This document shows positions 16,262 through 25,685 of a stretch of 64,000 nucleotides of DNA, in pieces (position 1 is the first letter of the stretch; each line of letters opens with the position of its first letter). A model generated the notes under the pieces. That model was not told the DNA's origin. It did not search any database and saw only the letters and a list, made by a program, of their open reading frames with translations. Source of the DNA: Planctomycetota bacterium (lineage in GTDB: Bacteria > Planctomycetota > Planctomycetia > Gemmatales > HRBIN36); contig JACTMY010000004.1 of assembly GCA_014584395.1 (NCBI GenBank), positions 124,001 to 188,000 on the forward strand, written 5' to 3'. Made by a program: the position numbers and the translations under genes.

Positions 16262-16352
16262 TTGTTTTCCTCCTCGGTCTGTATTACCTTTTATTGCATT
16301 ATTGTTTGCCGACGATCGTAGTTGAATTACCAATAACCATCGTTTTCATGGT

Positions 16353-17492
16353 TTACTTCATCAAAGCATCCAATTCGTTTAATCGTAACCGAACACTGAC
16401 AATGTAGGGCGGCTCGCCTGGGGACCAATGGCCGTAAGTCGTGGCGACAAAGGTGCCGTCGGGCAGCAACTCCAGTCCGGGATAGGCACAGTCCCAGGCA
16501 TGATGATTGTCCATGAGGCGTAGGCGATACTGGCCAGGCTTTCCGGAATGAAGGTCCTGATAACGGCCGACCCAGGCGATCCAATCCCCCCGCGTGGGTG
16601 AATCCTTGGCCATGTCCCGAAAGGTGATGAACAAGCGACCGTCTGGAGCATAGCGAGCGACGTGGCGATCGCCCGTCAGGGCCAGGGGTAGTTCGCGCGG
16701 CGGCGTCCAACTTTTCCCTTCATCCGAGGAGAAGATGACATGGGCATTTTTCTTCCGGGAGTTTTCGCGGAGGAGGACAGCGATCTCCTTGCCATCGGGC
16801 GACCGGACCGCGCCGGGTTCGCAGAGGTGTACTTCCTGGCTCGCATGGATCGCTTGCGGGGTAGACCAGGTGAGTCCGCCGTCGGTCGATAAGGTTTGAT
16901 AGAGCGTGAACGTAACCGGGCGCGTGGGCGTGGCGGGTCTTTGAAAATAACGGCCATCGTCGTGGAAGAGGGCCAGATAATGGCCTTGGCCGGTCTTCAA
17001 TGCCACCAGCGAACTCATGGCCACGATGCCGCCAAAGGGGCCGATCGGTTCCAAGGCCGACCAGGTGGTTCCTAAATCCTCCGACACGCTCATGCGGATG
17101 GGGTAGAGGCCTGAGAAAAGAAGCAGCCGATATTTGCCTTGGGCGTCCACCACGGGATAAATCGTCGGTGTCTCTTGCGACGTCGTCCAATTCGGCGGCG
17201 TGGGAAGCCGATCGGACCAGGTTTTGCCGCCGTCGGTGCTGCGCTTCATCAGGATCGATCCCTTGCCGTGCCCCTTGGGGTAGACGATGAGGATCGTTTT
17301 TTGATCGGGCAGCAAGACCGTGGTCGGGTGGCCCAAGTATTGACCGGGTTCGCGATCCACGATGACCTGTCGTTCGGTTTGCGATGCCAAATCGATCCAA
17401 GGAATGCCAAAGGGAAGGTGGCTGTTGTTCTGTTGCTGAGGGGCGATCAGAAACAATAGGCACAAAGAGAGATTCAATAAAACAATCTTCAT
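16353..17492 (-). CDS. Exported sialidase/BNR-repeat (Asp-box) protein
   Basis: The 379-residue protein has a signal peptide (MKIVLLNLSLCLLFLIAP) and four Asp-box motifs (STDGGKTW, SEDLGTTW, STDGGLTW, SSDEGKSW) characteristic of six-bladed sialidase-fold propellers. An RxP-like start (DREPGQYLGHPTTVLLPD) and Arg residues near the blades (LLRENSR, ARYAPDGRL) fit an exo-sialidase arrangement. Planctomycete members are often of unknown substrate. The TTG at 17510 is in frame, but GAGG 7 bases before ATG 17492 and the signal peptide favour the later start. It lies 31 bp downstream of pdxJ on the same strand and may be read from the pdxJ transcript. Confidence 0.85.
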   Translation of the reverse strand: MKIVLLNLSLCLLFLIAPQQQNNSHLPFGIPWIDLASQTERQVIVDREPGQYLGHPTTVLLPDQKTILIVYPKGHGKGSILMKRSTDGGKTWSDRLPTPPNWTTSQETPTIYPVVDAQGKYRLLLFSGLYPIRMSVSEDLGTTWSALEPIGPFGGIVAMSSLVALKTGQGHYLALFHDDGRYFQRPATPTRPVTFTLYQTLSTDGGLTWSTPQAIHASQEVHLCEPGAVRSPDGKEIAVLLRENSRKKNAHVIFSSDEGKSWTPPRELPLALTGDRHVARYAPDGRLFITFRDMAKDSPTRGDWIAWVGRYQDLHSGKPGQYRLRLMDNHHAWDCAYPGLELLPDGTFVATTYGHWSPGEPPYIVSVRLRLNELDALMK

Positions 17493-17523
17493 GGGCTGCC
17501 TCGTGTTCAACCAAGGATGCAGT

Positions 17524-18249
17524 TTAACGGATAGCAGAGAGGATCAAGTCCTTCATTTCCCGGACAGCTCGTTCCAAACCCACAAGAACGGCGCGGGAAA
17601 CGATGCTATGGCCGATGTTCAGTTCTTCAACGTGTGGAATCCGGGCGACGTCCTGCACGTTTAGGTAATTCAAGCCATGGCCCATGTGCACGTGCAGCTT
17701 GGCCTCATGGGCCAACTCGGCGGCGGTGGTCAATTCGCGGAGCCGTTCCTGACGATCGGTATGAGAGCGGGCTTCAGCATACTGACCGGTATGAAACTCC
17801 ACGGCCGCCACCTTCAGGTCATGGGCTTCGCGGATTTGCCGCGGATCGGGGTCGATGAACAGGGACACTGCGATGCCAGCTTGATGCAACTGTTCGACGG
17901 CCTGATTTACGGCGTGAACGTGCTTGACCACGTCGAGACCGCCCTCGGTGGTGATTTCCTGCCTTCGTTCAGGAACGAGCGTGACCACGTCAGGCTTGGC
18001 CTGACAAGCGATCCGGACGATCTCGGGAACGGTTGCCATCTCCAGATTGAGCCGTCCGGGAACGGTGGGCCGCAACCGCAAGAGATCGCTGTCTTGAATG
18101 TGCCGACGGTCTTCCCGGAGATGCAGGGTGATGCCGTCGGCGCCGCCAAGCTGGGCGAGCACGGCGGCCCAGATGGGATCCGGTTCGGTGCCCCGGCGAG
18201 CTTGCCGGAGCGTGGCCACGTGATCGATGTTGACGCCCAGTCGCACCAT
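17524..18249 (-). CDS. pdxJ: Pyridoxine 5'-phosphate synthase
   Basis: The 241-residue protein matches PdxJ throughout: [91 protein letters not shown] and [19 protein letters not shown]. PdxJ condenses 1-deoxy-D-xylulose 5-phosphate with 3-amino-2-oxopropyl phosphate to form pyridoxine 5'-phosphate in the DXP-dependent vitamin B6 pathway. The frame is open further upstream, but GAGGTGG precedes ATG 18249 and the protein then has the usual length of about 240. No other B6 gene is in the window. Confidence 0.97.
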   Translation of the reverse strand: MVRLGVNIDHVATLRQARRGTEPDPIWAAVLAQLGGADGITLHLREDRRHIQDSDLLRLRPTVPGRLNLEMATVPEIVRIACQAKPDVVTLVPERRQEITTEGGLDVVKHVHAVNQAVEQLHQAGIAVSLFIDPDPRQIREAHDLKVAAVEFHTGQYAEARSHTDRQERLRELTTAAELAHEAKLHVHMGHGLNYLNVQDVARIPHVEELNIGHSIVSRAVLVGLERAVREMKDLILSAIR

Positions 18250-18381
18250 GTTCCACCTCAAAGGGGTGAGTTTGAAGACGATGATCGTTGACTGGCAACA
18301 GCCCTCCCCCATGCTTCGTTTCAATCCTTGGATGAAAGGAAGTTGAGGGATCATCAGTGGCGATTTTATTCGAGAGAGAGA

Positions 18382-19122
18382 TCAGGAACGATAGCGCAAA
18401 CAAAATTCGTAATAACGGCGGATTTCCCGGTCGACGATTTTGTAGCTGACGTAAAGAAGGATAAGATCCACCACGATGCTGAAAATGCCAAGCTGAACGG
18501 CCGGGAGCATCCAGCCGATGAAGGGGCTGAGTTTGGGCCAAACCAGAACGAGAAAGAGGCTCAAAAGGGGCACAATGCGGAAGGTCCAGGTGGTGACATA
18601 GCCCGGATCACGCAGCAAACGGGTGAGCATCCTCATGTCCCACAGGATGTCGCGCAAGAGCGAGCTTTCGGGCACCACGGCGCCGATGAGCCGCATCGCC
18701 GGGCCTGACTTGGAGGTCAGGCTGGGGGGCGTCGGTTTCGGGGCGATCGGCGGGAGTTGAAATTCCGCAAGCGTGGCCACCGGAGGAGAGGAGGGCCGCT
18801 CCACCCGCGCACTTCGAGTTTCCATCAAGGGAGGAGCCTCAACCTGGTCGACGATCGCGCGTTTGGGCAAGCTCTCCACGGGTGGCAGCAGGATATCCGT
18901 TTGCGTCATCCGCGTCGTGACTTGTTGAACGATCCGCTCCTCGAGTTGCTTGGTGTCGCAGAGGATGGCCACCACGTCCTCCAAACGCTGTAGACGGTCC
19001 GCGACCTCTTCTTCCGGTTGAGGAGTCGGAAGTTGATCGGGGTTCTGTGGTTTGGAGGTGAAGCTGTTCACGGTCGACTCCTGTTCGGGGCGCAACCTCA
19101 GCGACTGAGAGCGCTCCCTCAT
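18382..19122 (-). CDS. Hypothetical protein with coiled coil and two membrane helices
   Basis: The 246-residue protein has a short N-terminal coiled coil (ADRLQRLEDVVAILCDTKQLEERIVQQVTTRM), a Pro-rich linker (about 80-140), then a conserved-looking block (LLRDILWDMRMLTRLLRDPGYVTTWTFRIVPLL). Two hydrophobic helices follow, ending in a basic/aromatic tail (YKIVDREIRRYYEFCLRYRS). It is probably an inner-membrane protein with the coiled coil in the cytoplasm. I do not recognise a family. It stands alone between pdxJ and the C45 acylase; the 296 bp upstream (19123-19418) are a divergent intergenic region with no gene. Confidence 0.7.
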   Translation of the reverse strand: MRERSQSLRLRPEQESTVNSFTSKPQNPDQLPTPQPEEEVADRLQRLEDVVAILCDTKQLEERIVQQVTTRMTQTDILLPPVESLPKRAIVDQVEAPPLMETRSARVERPSSPPVATLAEFQLPPIAPKPTPPSLTSKSGPAMRLIGAVVPESSLLRDILWDMRMLTRLLRDPGYVTTWTFRIVPLLSLFLVLVWPKLSPFIGWMLPAVQLGIFSIVVDLILLYVSYKIVDREIRRYYEFCLRYRS

Positions 19123-19418
19123 CTTATTCGTCTACTATCTCCCGCCATCGTCATGAAATCAACGATATCTTTGATGCCGCATTGAAAGGACATAAATGGA
19201 CGCTAAACGGTGACCTCTTTTCAGCTTCTAGGTCTCAGGAAAGATGGGGGATTTGGCTGACTCGGACGGTCCTTCGTTCATGATGCGCTGCACCGCATGG
19301 AAAGGGATGAAGTCGTTGGCCTTTGGGAGTAGCCGTTTATCTTTTTCGACCTTCGGCGTATGATGATGGAAGAAAGGGATGTGGTCAGCGGCATCGCAAT
19401 TGCAGGGCAAGAGGAGCT

Positions 19419-20609
19419 ATGAAAACGTCATTCCGCTGGTTAGGGTTGGCCGTCATGCTCGGACTGGCCTGGACGTGCTGGGCCGGGGCAGGCGAGTCGT
19501 TTCGATACCCGGAAAGCAAACAAGGCCAGGGCGAGCTGCGCTGGATCAACGATCTGCCCATCTTGATCGTGGCAGGTGAAAACGAAGCGATCGGGCAGCA
19601 AATCGGCGCTTTGGCTCTCCGGCACGCCCAACGCCTGCCCCATTATCCTAAGGACTTGCTGCGTGCGTTCAAAATGGACTGGAGTTGGCCCACGCTGCTC
19701 GGCATGGGGAAACGCATGCTCCCGCAAATCCCCGAAGCGTATCGCAAGGAAATGCAGGCTCTGGCCGAGGCCTCGGGCGTCGATCATGATCTCCTCATCG
19801 CCGGCAACACGTTCTTCGACATCAAGAAAATGTTCGCCTGTTCGGCCATTCTTGTGGAGCCAGATCGAAGCCAAACGGGCCAGGTGCTGTTTGGCCGCAA
19901 TCTGGATTTTCCCTCCATGGGTTATCTGCATCATTACAGCCTCGTGACCGTGTACCGACCCGGCGGCAAGCTGGCTCACGTTTCCGTGGGCTTTCCCGGC
20001 ATGGTGGGTTGTCTGACCGGGATGAATGAAAAGGGCTTGTGCCTGGCCATCAACGAAGTGTACAGCGGCGGCGACCGTTCGCCGACTTTTGACGCCAAGG
20101 GGATTCCTTATGCCATTTGCCTGCGGCAGATGCTCGAGGAGTGTTCATCGGTGTCGGAAGCGATCGCGTTTTTATCCAAGCAGCCGCGGACGACGTGCTA
20201 CAACCTCTCCATTGCGGATCGAGAGCAAGTGGGCGTGCTGGAGGTCACGACGAAGCACGTGGTCTTTCGACCGGCCCAAGCGGGCATCTGCACCGCGACG
20301 AACCATTTTCTCTCGCGGGAACTGGCCTTGCCGCAGCAAAACAACATCTACGACACCCTCGAACGCTTGTCCAAATTGGACGGTTTTCGGAGCCATGGCA
20401 AATTGGGTTTAAAGGACGTCGCCCAGGCATTGCATGAAGCGAATCTGGCCCATCATACGTTGCAAACGATCGTGTTCGAACCCTCTCGCTTGACCATGCA
20501 CGTCGCTTTTGGGCAAACGCCCAGTTCCGCGATGCCCCTTAAGGCCATCGATTGCAAGCCGCTTTTTCAACCCCAACCGCAAGAAGTCACCCCGAAAAAG
20601 AAGGGTTGA
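19419..20609 (+). CDS. Exported C45-type autoproteolytic acyltransferase/hydrolase
   Basis: The 396-residue protein has a signal peptide (MKTSFRWLGLAVMLGLAWTCWAGA). Its core resembles peptidase family C45 (isopenicillin N acyltransferase-like, Ntn hydrolase fold). The probable nucleophile is Cys141 in FACSAILVEP, which becomes the new N-terminus after self-cleavage in the family. It is followed by GQVLFGRNLDFPS and GFPGMVGCLTGMNEKGLCLAIN, matching the Ntn core. Such enzymes cleave or transfer amide-linked acyl groups; the substrate here is unknown. GAGGAG lies 5 bases before ATG 19419, and earlier in-frame starts are rejected. It stands alone on its strand. Confidence 0.85.
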   Translation: MKTSFRWLGLAVMLGLAWTCWAGAGESFRYPESKQGQGELRWINDLPILIVAGENEAIGQQIGALALRHAQRLPHYPKDLLRAFKMDWSWPTLLGMGKRMLPQIPEAYRKEMQALAEASGVDHDLLIAGNTFFDIKKMFACSAILVEPDRSQTGQVLFGRNLDFPSMGYLHHYSLVTVYRPGGKLAHVSVGFPGMVGCLTGMNEKGLCLAINEVYSGGDRSPTFDAKGIPYAICLRQMLEECSSVSEAIAFLSKQPRTTCYNLSIADREQVGVLEVTTKHVVFRPAQAGICTATNHFLSRELALPQQNNIYDTLERLSKLDGFRSHGKLGLKDVAQALHEANLAHHTLQTIVFEPSRLTMHVAFGQTPSSAMPLKAIDCKPLFQPQPQEVTPKKKG

Positions 20610-20785
20610 TATTCACCATCTCCGAGGCCCGCAGGGTTAGTGTGCATTCATGCCCTCCATGAATATGGCTCATTGAGAGGTGGCACTTTTCGACTCATCG
20701 TGGTAAACTATTTCTTCATCAGGCTTTAATGCCATTTCGAGCGTGAAAGTTCGCATTGAACTTTTCTCGAGTCCTATGGCCTTAG

Positions 20786-21217
20786 ATGAAGCGAATGAAC
20801 ATGGCGATGAACAACGTTACCCAGGAAGACTTGCAAGGCTACTTGGATGAAGCCCTTAGCGAAGCCGATTTGGCCCGCGTGGAACAGGCGCTGCGCGATT
20901 CGCCGTCCTTGCAACAGATTTTAAAGCGTCTTTTGCAAGAGCGGGATCGAGGCGAACATAGTTTGGGAGCCATCTGGCGGCGTGCTCGGCTCAGTTGCCC
21001 GACGCGGGATCAATGGGGCAGTTACCTATTGGGCGTCTTGGACGAGGATTTGGCGGATTACATGCAGTTTCATTTAGAGATGATTCATTGTCCCTACTGC
21101 CAAGCCAACCTCTTGGACCTGCAAAGCCGGCGGCGCGAATCCCCCAAGCAAGTGGATCAAAGGCGGCACAAGTTGTTCACTTCGAGCGTGGGGACCTTTC
21201 GCTCCGTCCACAAATGA
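20786..21217 (+). CDS. Putative zinc-finger anti-sigma-like protein
   Basis: The 143-residue protein starts with a helical segment (EDLQGYLDEALSEADLARVEQALRDSPSLQQILKRLLQ), resembling the N-terminal domain of planctomycete anti-sigma proteins. It later has HLEMIHCPYCQANL, an H-x5-C-x2-C arrangement like zinc-binding anti-sigma (ZAS) proteins. The tail is basic and no membrane helix is present, so it would be soluble. It ends 101 bp before the kinase gene on the same strand, and pairs of this kind are common in Gemmata-like genomes. It may control the kinase or a sigma factor; this is inference. Starts at codons 5 or 7 are also possible; no clear ribosome site decides. Confidence 0.7.
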   Translation: MKRMNMAMNNVTQEDLQGYLDEALSEADLARVEQALRDSPSLQQILKRLLQERDRGEHSLGAIWRRARLSCPTRDQWGSYLLGVLDEDLADYMQFHLEMIHCPYCQANLLDLQSRRRESPKQVDQRRHKLFTSSVGTFRSVHK

Positions 21218-21318
21218 CGGTCAAGGCTCCGTGGCCTTAGTTTCAACTGGACTCCCATTGGAAAATCACTTAGGCTGATGGTTTAACCTTTCTCGGACAA
21301 GGCTGCGAGACTCCACGC

Positions 21319-24075
21319 ATGAGTCGAGGTCCATCCGGTCAATCGTCACCCCAAGACGGGGCCGCTTCCACGGTTCGGGAACCGGGAGCCTCCCCCTTGC
21401 CTGGCTATCGCTTGCTGGAGCCGTTGGGCCGAGGCGGGTTTGGCGAAGTCTGGAAGTGCGAAGCGCCCGGCGGCATCCTCAAAGCCATCAAGTTCATCAA
21501 AGGCAGCGTTAGCAGCGCCACGACCGGCGTGCAGGCGGCCCAGGAATACAACGCTCTCAAGAAAATCGTCGGCATTCGCCATCCCTTTTTGCTGTCCATG
21601 GATCGCATCGAGGAGGTGGAACACGAACTGCTGATCGTCATGGAACTGGCCGATCAGACCCTTTTCGATTTGTTCGAAGCCTATCGCCGAGCGGGCTACG
21701 CGGGCATTCCCCGGGATGAATTGATCGGCTACATCAGCGAGGCTGCCGAAGCCCTCGATCTGATGAACGGGCAGTACAATTTACAGCACCTGGACATCAA
21801 GCCCGGGAACTTGTTCCTGGTGGCCAATCACGTGAAAGTGGCCGATTTTGGCCTCGTGGGCGACCTGGGCCAATTGTCCACCTCGGAAGCCGATGGCGTC
21901 ATCGAGCCGATCGGGATCACGCCCCTGTACGTGGCCCCGGAAGTGCTTCATGGCAAGCCCAGCGCCTTTAGCGATCAATACAGCCTGGCCATCGTCTATC
22001 AGGAATTGCTCACCGGCACGCTGCCCTTCATGGGTAAAAACAGCCGCTCGCTGGCCATGCAGCACGTCATGGCCGATCCTGCCTTGGAGGCCTTGCCCGT
22101 CAAGGATGCGCCGATCATTGGCCGGGCCTTGAGCAAAGAACCAACCAAGCGGTTTCCCTCATGCCTGGCCTTTGTGCAAGCGCTCATCACTGGCGAAGTC
22201 AGCCCGTCGGCCGCGAAGGGCAGCATGACCCGCAGCATGTCGATCATCCGCGTCCCCGGCATGGAAACCAAGGGCGAGATCAATCTCCTGTCCGAGGAAA
22301 CCAAGCCCAGCGGCGCGATCACGACGCCAGTGTCGGGTCAACTGCACCGCACGACTGAGCGGTTCCAGGACGTCCCGCGCAACACCGCTTTGAATCCTCC
22401 CTCGTCGCTGCTCGGCGAGGAAGAAGTGCTGCCCGGCTATCAATACCTGGACCTGGTCGGCCGCAGCCCCTTGGGCGAATTATGGAAGGTCAAAGCACCC
22501 GACCAGAAGAAGAAGTTGGCCAAGATCGTCACCGGGTTCGAAGGGCAGGACACGAAAGAGGAAGCCCGCGCCGTGGCCATGCTCGGTTCCATCCGGCATC
22601 AAGGCATCATGCCCCATGAAGTGTCCTACAAAGGGCCTGGCCGCTTGGCGTTGATTTACGAAGTGGTCGAGGAAACCCTGTGGGATCGTTTCCAGTCCTA
22701 TCGCTCCCAACGCTTGCAAGGCATTCCGCGGCACGAGTTGATCAACTACATCAAGGAAGCAGCGGAGACTCTGGACGATCTGCGCGAACGGCTCGAATTG
22801 CTGCACTTGGCGCTCAATCCGCGGACCATGATGCTGCCGGAGAACGATGCGCTGCGCTTGGCCGATTTTGGCCTGGCCCATTTGCTCTGGTTTCAGGCGG
22901 GGCAGCCGGTCGCTCCCCTCAATCAGCGCTACGCCGCGCCGGAACTGGCGGAGAACCAGATCGCGCGCAGCACCGATCAGTACAGTCTGGCGGTGATCTA
23001 TCAGGAGCTACTGACGGGCGTCCACCCGTTCAAGAAGTATCTCTCGGTTCGACCCGGCGGCATGACCCGCGGCAACCGCGGCCCCGCCAAGGTGATCCAG
23101 CCCGAATTGGACCCCTTGCCCGCGCCGGATCGGCCGATAATCATGCAAGCTCTGCATCCCGACCCCGAACAGCGGTTCCAAAGCTGCCTCGAATTCGTCG
23201 AGCTGCTCGAAATGCAAGACGCCGCGATGGAGGATCAGCGCCGGACGCGCATGTCCCTCTCGCAGATGGAGGTTTCCAGCGCTACCTGGTTTGATCTGCC
23301 CCAGGAAGGCGAAACCGACACGCAAGCCGCGATTCGCGTGGTGAACGACCTGGTGCAGTCGCTGGCGGCCCATTGGCCCATCGAAACGCACGGAGGCATG
23401 CGCTACATCCACCGGGCTGGGGAAACGATCATCCACCGCTGCGGCGCCATGCTTCCCGCGGGGTTGGCGCAGGCCAAATTGGAAGGTTTTCGGCAATCCT
23501 GCGGCGCCCAACTGGTCCGAGGGGATGATCAATTTTACGTCTTCAAGATCAACAAGCCGCGCAGCTTCTGGCAAACCGTTCGCGGCGTCCAGCCCGGCTT
23601 GGAAGTCAGCTTGCGTCTGCTCCATCCCACCTCCAAGGCCGCCATGCTCACGGAAGTCACGGTGCAGATCACGCCGATCAACTGCGAACCGGAAGAAGGG
23701 GCGGAACTGCTCAAGAACCTGGGGCCGAAAATCATTGAACAAGTGCGCACCTATTTACAAGCCACTCAGGAGCGGCACAACAACGAACGCTACGACTACA
23801 GCCTGCCTTTCGCCATTCAGCCCGTCTACCCTCGAGGCGAGATGGGTGAACTGATCCAATGCCAGGGCAAGGACATTTCCGTGGGCGGCATGAGCTTTTA
23901 CTCGCCGATCGAACTGCCCACGCCGCAGATGGTGATCCACCTTATGGGACTGCAATCCCAGGTCAGCACTCCTGTGCCGGCTTGCGTCGTGCGCACCTCG
24001 CCGTGCCAGGACAGCGGTTGGTATGAAGTGGGCATCAAGTTCTTGTTCGATGGCGTGGTGGGCCATTACGAATAA
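21319..24075 (+). CDS. Ser/Thr kinase, pseudokinase and PilZ fusion protein
   Basis: The 918-residue protein has three parts. Kinase 1 (about 27-290) looks active: glycine loop LGRGGFGEVW, Lys58, HLDIKPGN with catalytic Asp159, DFG at 176-178 and APE at 206-208. Kinase 2 (about 371-632) repeats the fold, but the catalytic loop is HLALNPRTM (Asp replaced by Ala498, Lys by Asn500) and the glycine loop is GRSPLGELW; DFG (516-518) remains. It should be a pseudokinase. The C-terminal end (about 819-912) looks like a PilZ domain: Arg819 and Arg824, DISVGGMSF (852-860) and YEVGIKF, matching the c-di-GMP-binding pattern. A middle region (660-815) is not recognised. No membrane helix is present, so it is probably cytoplasmic. 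An anti-sigma-like gene lies just upstream. Confidence 0.88.
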   Translation: MSRGPSGQSSPQDGAASTVREPGASPLPGYRLLEPLGRGGFGEVWKCEAPGGILKAIKFIKGSVSSATTGVQAAQEYNALKKIVGIRHPFLLSMDRIEEVEHELLIVMELADQTLFDLFEAYRRAGYAGIPRDELIGYISEAAEALDLMNGQYNLQHLDIKPGNLFLVANHVKVADFGLVGDLGQLSTSEADGVIEPIGITPLYVAPEVLHGKPSAFSDQYSLAIVYQELLTGTLPFMGKNSRSLAMQHVMADPALEALPVKDAPIIGRALSKEPTKRFPSCLAFVQALITGEVSPSAAKGSMTRSMSIIRVPGMETKGEINLLSEETKPSGAITTPVSGQLHRTTERFQDVPRNTALNPPSSLLGEEEVLPGYQYLDLVGRSPLGELWKVKAPDQKKKLAKIVTGFEGQDTKEEARAVAMLGSIRHQGIMPHEVSYKGPGRLALIYEVVEETLWDRFQSYRSQRLQGIPRHELINYIKEAAETLDDLRERLELLHLALNPRTMMLPENDALRLADFGLAHLLWFQAGQPVAPLNQRYAAPELAENQIARSTDQYSLAVIYQELLTGVHPFKKYLSVRPGGMTRGNRGPAKVIQPELDPLPAPDRPIIMQALHPDPEQRFQSCLEFVELLEMQDAAMEDQRRTRMSLSQMEVSSATWFDLPQEGETDTQAAIRVVNDLVQSLAAHWPIETHGGMRYIHRAGETIIHRCGAMLPAGLAQAKLEGFRQSCGAQLVRGDDQFYVFKINKPRSFWQTVRGVQPGLEVSLRLLHPTSKAAMLTEVTVQITPINCEPEEGAELLKNLGPKIIEQVRTYLQATQERHNNERYDYSLPFAIQPVYPRGEMGELIQCQGKDISVGGMSFYSPIELPTPQMVIHLMGLQSQVSTPVPACVVRTSPCQDSGWYEVGIKFLFDGVVGHYE

Positions 24076-24168
24076 CCCTTGGACCGGAGCGGGAACTCAG
24101 CTTCCGGGGTCCGAAAAACCATCTTCCTTCCGATGCAATTCAATCCAAAAAACAAGGGCGGACAGGCC

Positions 24169-24993
24169 ATGAACGCCGAATGGAAAGACCGATATATGCG
24201 GGGGCTGGATGCCGCCCATGAAGCCGGCCGCAAGGCCTTGGAGTTTTTTGATCGCCCGCTCACCGTGGAATGGAAGGCAAACGAAAGCCCGGTGACTGTC
24301 GCGGATCGCGAAGCGGAACAAGTGCTCAAAACCAAGCTGCTCAACCGCTTCCCGGAAGATGGCTTCATCGGCGAGGAATTCGGCACGACCGAGGGCCGAT
24401 CCGATTACACCTGGATCGTCGATCCCGTCGATGGCACGAGGAGTTTCGTCCGCGGGATTCCGTTCTGGGGCACGCTCGTGGGACTGCTCTACCGCGGCGA
24501 GCCGATCGCCGGCATCTGCTACATTCCTCCCCTCAACATCACCTATCGGGCCTTGCGCGGCGACGGCGCTTACCGCGACCATCGCAAGCTGTCCGTCTCC
24601 TCGGTGGAACGCTGGCCCGAGAGCCAGGTCTTCTTCTCCAATCTGACGCTGTTCATGGTCGATTCCGCGCGCGAGGGGTTCTTGGCGGTTCTCAACCAGG
24701 CGCAGCGAACGCGGGGGTATGGAGATTTCTACGGCTTCATGCTCGTCGCCCAGGGATCGGGCGAAGTCATGTTGGAATATGGCGTTAGTCCCTGGGATGT
24801 GGCGGCCTTGGTTCCCATCGTCGAGGAAGCGGGGGGGACCTTCTCGGATTGGGATGGTCAGCCCACGATTTACCGGCCCGACGTCCTGGCCACCAACGGC
24901 AAGATGCATCAACCAGCCTTGGAACTCTTGCAAAAGCATCGCGGCCCCGACTGGCGGCAAGCCTTGCAAAAACACCAGGCTAAAATCGTCTAG
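24169..24993 (+). CDS. hisN: Inositol monophosphatase-family histidinol-phosphatase
   Basis: The 274-residue protein has the inositol-monophosphatase metal motifs: GEEFG (Glu69-Glu70), IVDPVDGTRSF (Asp85, Asp88) and PWDVAALVPIVEEAGG near the C-terminus. The DPVDGTRSFVRGIPFWGTLVGL wording is closest to HisN-type histidinol-phosphate phosphatases, which carry out the penultimate step of histidine synthesis. Inositol or other sugar phosphates are alternative substrates. No other his biosynthesis gene is nearby. The start is uncertain: ATG 24169 fits the family start, while 24133 and 24079 are also in frame and none has a strong ribosome site. Confidence 0.82.
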   Translation: MNAEWKDRYMRGLDAAHEAGRKALEFFDRPLTVEWKANESPVTVADREAEQVLKTKLLNRFPEDGFIGEEFGTTEGRSDYTWIVDPVDGTRSFVRGIPFWGTLVGLLYRGEPIAGICYIPPLNITYRALRGDGAYRDHRKLSVSSVERWPESQVFFSNLTLFMVDSAREGFLAVLNQAQRTRGYGDFYGFMLVAQGSGEVMLEYGVSPWDVAALVPIVEEAGGTFSDWDGQPTIYRPDVLATNGKMHQPALELLQKHRGPDWRQALQKHQAKIV

Positions 24994-25105
24994 GGTGAAT
25001 AGACAGACCTTTCCCCGCACATGGGACCGATTCACTCCAGTTCAGTTGATCGGAGAACCGATATTGAATAAGATGAGGTAGACGTGTTACCATGAGAACG
25101 TGACG

Positions 25106-25543
25106 ATGTTCATGCGATCCATCCATGCCTTGATACTCATAGCGGGCAGCCTGCTTTTGCTGCCAGGGGGATGGTGCTGCACATGGTTTACTTGCTGCGG
25201 AACTTCTTCCTCCTGCAACCTCCGTTGCGAAAAGTCAGCATCTTGCTGCGAACCTCTTGCTGATGAAGCAACTTCGACGACGTGCCCCTGCTGCCCATCG
25301 CAAGAGGAGCCTGGTCAGCCCGCTCCACCTAAATCTCCCGAACCATGCCAGTGTTGTGCGCCTCGTCCCGTGACGACCCCGTCCAATGCGCAGCCGTTTA
25401 AAATGGTCATCGATGGGCCGCTGGTCGAAATTTTGACCTTTGATTCATTGTGCATTACGCCCGTCTTAGCCCACTGGCAAGAAAATAGTTGGAACGGACG
25501 ACCACCGCCGCTCTATCTCATCCTGCAATTCTTCCGCTGTTAA
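25106..25543 (+). CDS. Cysteine-rich exported protein
   Basis: The 145-residue protein has a hydrophobic N-terminal signal (MFMRSIHALILIAGSLLLLPGG) followed by a segment dense in cysteine pairs and triplets (WCCTWFTCC, RCEKSASCC, TCPCC, CQCC), 16 Cys in all. A Pro-rich linker and a short hydrophobic end (PPLYLILQFFRC) follow. It is not a recognised family. The cysteine pattern suggests metal or redox binding outside the cytoplasm. The next gene on the same strand is another cysteine-rich protein, and an 18-bp palindrome lies between them. Start choice among GTG 25100, ATG 25106 and ATG 25112 is open. Confidence 0.65.
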   Translation: MFMRSIHALILIAGSLLLLPGGWCCTWFTCCGTSSSCNLRCEKSASCCEPLADEATSTTCPCCPSQEEPGQPAPPKSPEPCQCCAPRPVTTPSNAQPFKMVIDGPLVEILTFDSLCITPVLAHWQENSWNGRPPPLYLILQFFRC

Positions 25544-25572
25544 TCGCTTCGGCTTACGCTATTTCACATTCC

Positions 25573-25590
25573 TGACCATGATCATGGTCA
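25573..25590. promoter_or_regulatory. Perfect 18-bp palindrome, candidate operator
   Basis: TGACCATGATCATGGTCA is a perfect palindrome located 30 bp after the first cysteine-rich gene and 95 bp before the second. It is not followed by a T-run and has no loop, so it looks like a protein-binding site rather than a terminator. A metal-responsive regulator is a plausible binder given the neighbours, but no regulator gene is adjacent. Confidence 0.45.
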
Positions 25591-25685
25591 TGAACGAACC
25601 TCCGTCCTTGGAGCGGAACATCACGATCCGTTGCTTGGACCTTTCCCTGACCTTTTGTCACGTTAAAAAATGAAGGAGAAAATCC

